From Arcicella sp034519515 (GTDB taxonomy: Bacteria; Bacteroidota; Bacteroidia; Cytophagales; Spirosomataceae): DNA of 64,000 nucleotides. The translations under genes were made by a program, and so were the position numbers. The stretch covers positions 49,700-113,699 of the forward strand of contig JAXHOK010000011.1 in NCBI GenBank assembly GCA_034519515.1. Direction: 5' to 3'. This document shows, piece after piece, positions 63,691 through 64,000 of the stretch (position 1 is its first letter; the number at the start of each line of letters is the position of its first letter). The notes below the pieces were generated by a model, which did no database searches, was not told where the DNA came from, and saw nothing but the letters and a program-made list of their open reading frames with translations.

Positions 63691-64000
63691 TGTTGGCTTA
63701 TAAATATTTAGTTGTTGTGCTTACCTTTTCAACGTCTTAAATTAGTTTAAAAGTATGATGTTTAGTGATTAACATCAATTGATGATTTCAGAAAAACTAA
63801 GAAACAAATATTTTTCAACATTCCATTTACCTTAGCATACATATTCATTAACATTGGTGGTATGATACAGGACAGATGCACTCCTTCAGTGTTTTGAATG
63901 GTTTGGTTTTGATAAATGCAATGACTTCAAAGCATAAAACCTACTTTTGAAAAAACTATCACCAAATTGAATCTGGTGCCATAGCAATACATGTGCTTAT
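63691..64000. other. Non-coding stretch at the window end
   Basis: I see no gene, RNA or clear repeat in these 310 bases. Base composition is AT-rich like other gaps. Confidence 0.5.

Overview
The window is an AT-rich chromosomal segment from a member of the Bacteroidota, most likely the Cytophagales. The supporting signs are a protein with a type IX secretion (T9SS) type B / gliding-motility C-terminal domain, a lipoprotein TamL in place of TamA, transketolase split into two genes, DUF3098 beside FtsX, and repeated TAnnTTTG promoter elements typical of this phylum. Most genes are ordinary housekeeping genes in short operons. No rRNA is present; one tRNA-Leu(CAA) is.

Layout. 1-6,664 (minus strand): a cut-off ECF sigma factor, the transketolase pair, a DUF6169 gene with a small overlapping partner, Bcp peroxiredoxin, an M23 peptidase, a retropepsin-like protease and an FAH-family enzyme. 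6,911-11,006 is the accessory core: an M48 lipoprotein, a seven-repeat type II-C-like CRISPR array without cas genes, an IS1634-family element abutting the last repeat, and an Rpn-type nuclease gene cut at its 3' end by that IS and split by a 190-bp MITE. 11,292-19,201 (plus): miaB, a sigma-54 activator, lptE, a TPR protein, secG, groES and groL. 19,369-24,667: a DUF2490 protein, a double ABC ATPase, an MFS transporter, a DUF4143-type ATPase and a YhhQ transporter. 24,859-30,751 (minus): aminotransferase, serine hydrolase, histidine phosphatase, TamL. 30,856-38,922: RNA methyltransferase, RluA, a VWA/TPR (Bat-like) pair, thiolase, purC, STAS protein, rnz and a Uma2 nuclease. 38,911-42,285 (minus): a T9SS cell-surface protein and a pair of membrane-anchored paralogues, one dead. 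42,971-49,072: gltB and gltD, badly frameshifted. 49,177-53,242 (minus): DUF3098, ftsX, bifunctional nuclease, etfA, etfB. 53,430-63,690: a TPR protein, a PD-(D/E)XK transposase-like gene, an unknown protein, an HI0933-type flavoprotein, a secreted nuclease, two ABC ATPases, tRNA-Leu, an ABC permease, a secreted protein often labelled asparagine synthetase B, and a broken alpha/beta hydrolase.

Three things stand out. First, the CRISPR repeat carries an internal match to the Bacteroidota promoter (TTTG-N20-TATCTTTA), and one spacer encodes the ParA Walker A motif. The array ends against an IS whose other side lies in a truncated nuclease gene, which suggests an IS-associated deletion of the rest of the locus. 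Second, a fully palindromic MITE occurs twice with 3-bp target duplications, and removing one copy restores the nuclease reading frame exactly. Third, many intergenic gaps hold long inverted repeats with 20-26 bp arms and unrelated loops. Some belong to families built on TTCGATGTT or on TGTCATCCCGACGAAGGAGG, and several abut or run into start codons.

Caution: the stop codons and indels in groL (about 18,020-18,050) and in gltB/gltD (45,767-48,080) are tightly clustered in genes that are normally intact. They look more like poor sequence or assembly patches than like real decay.
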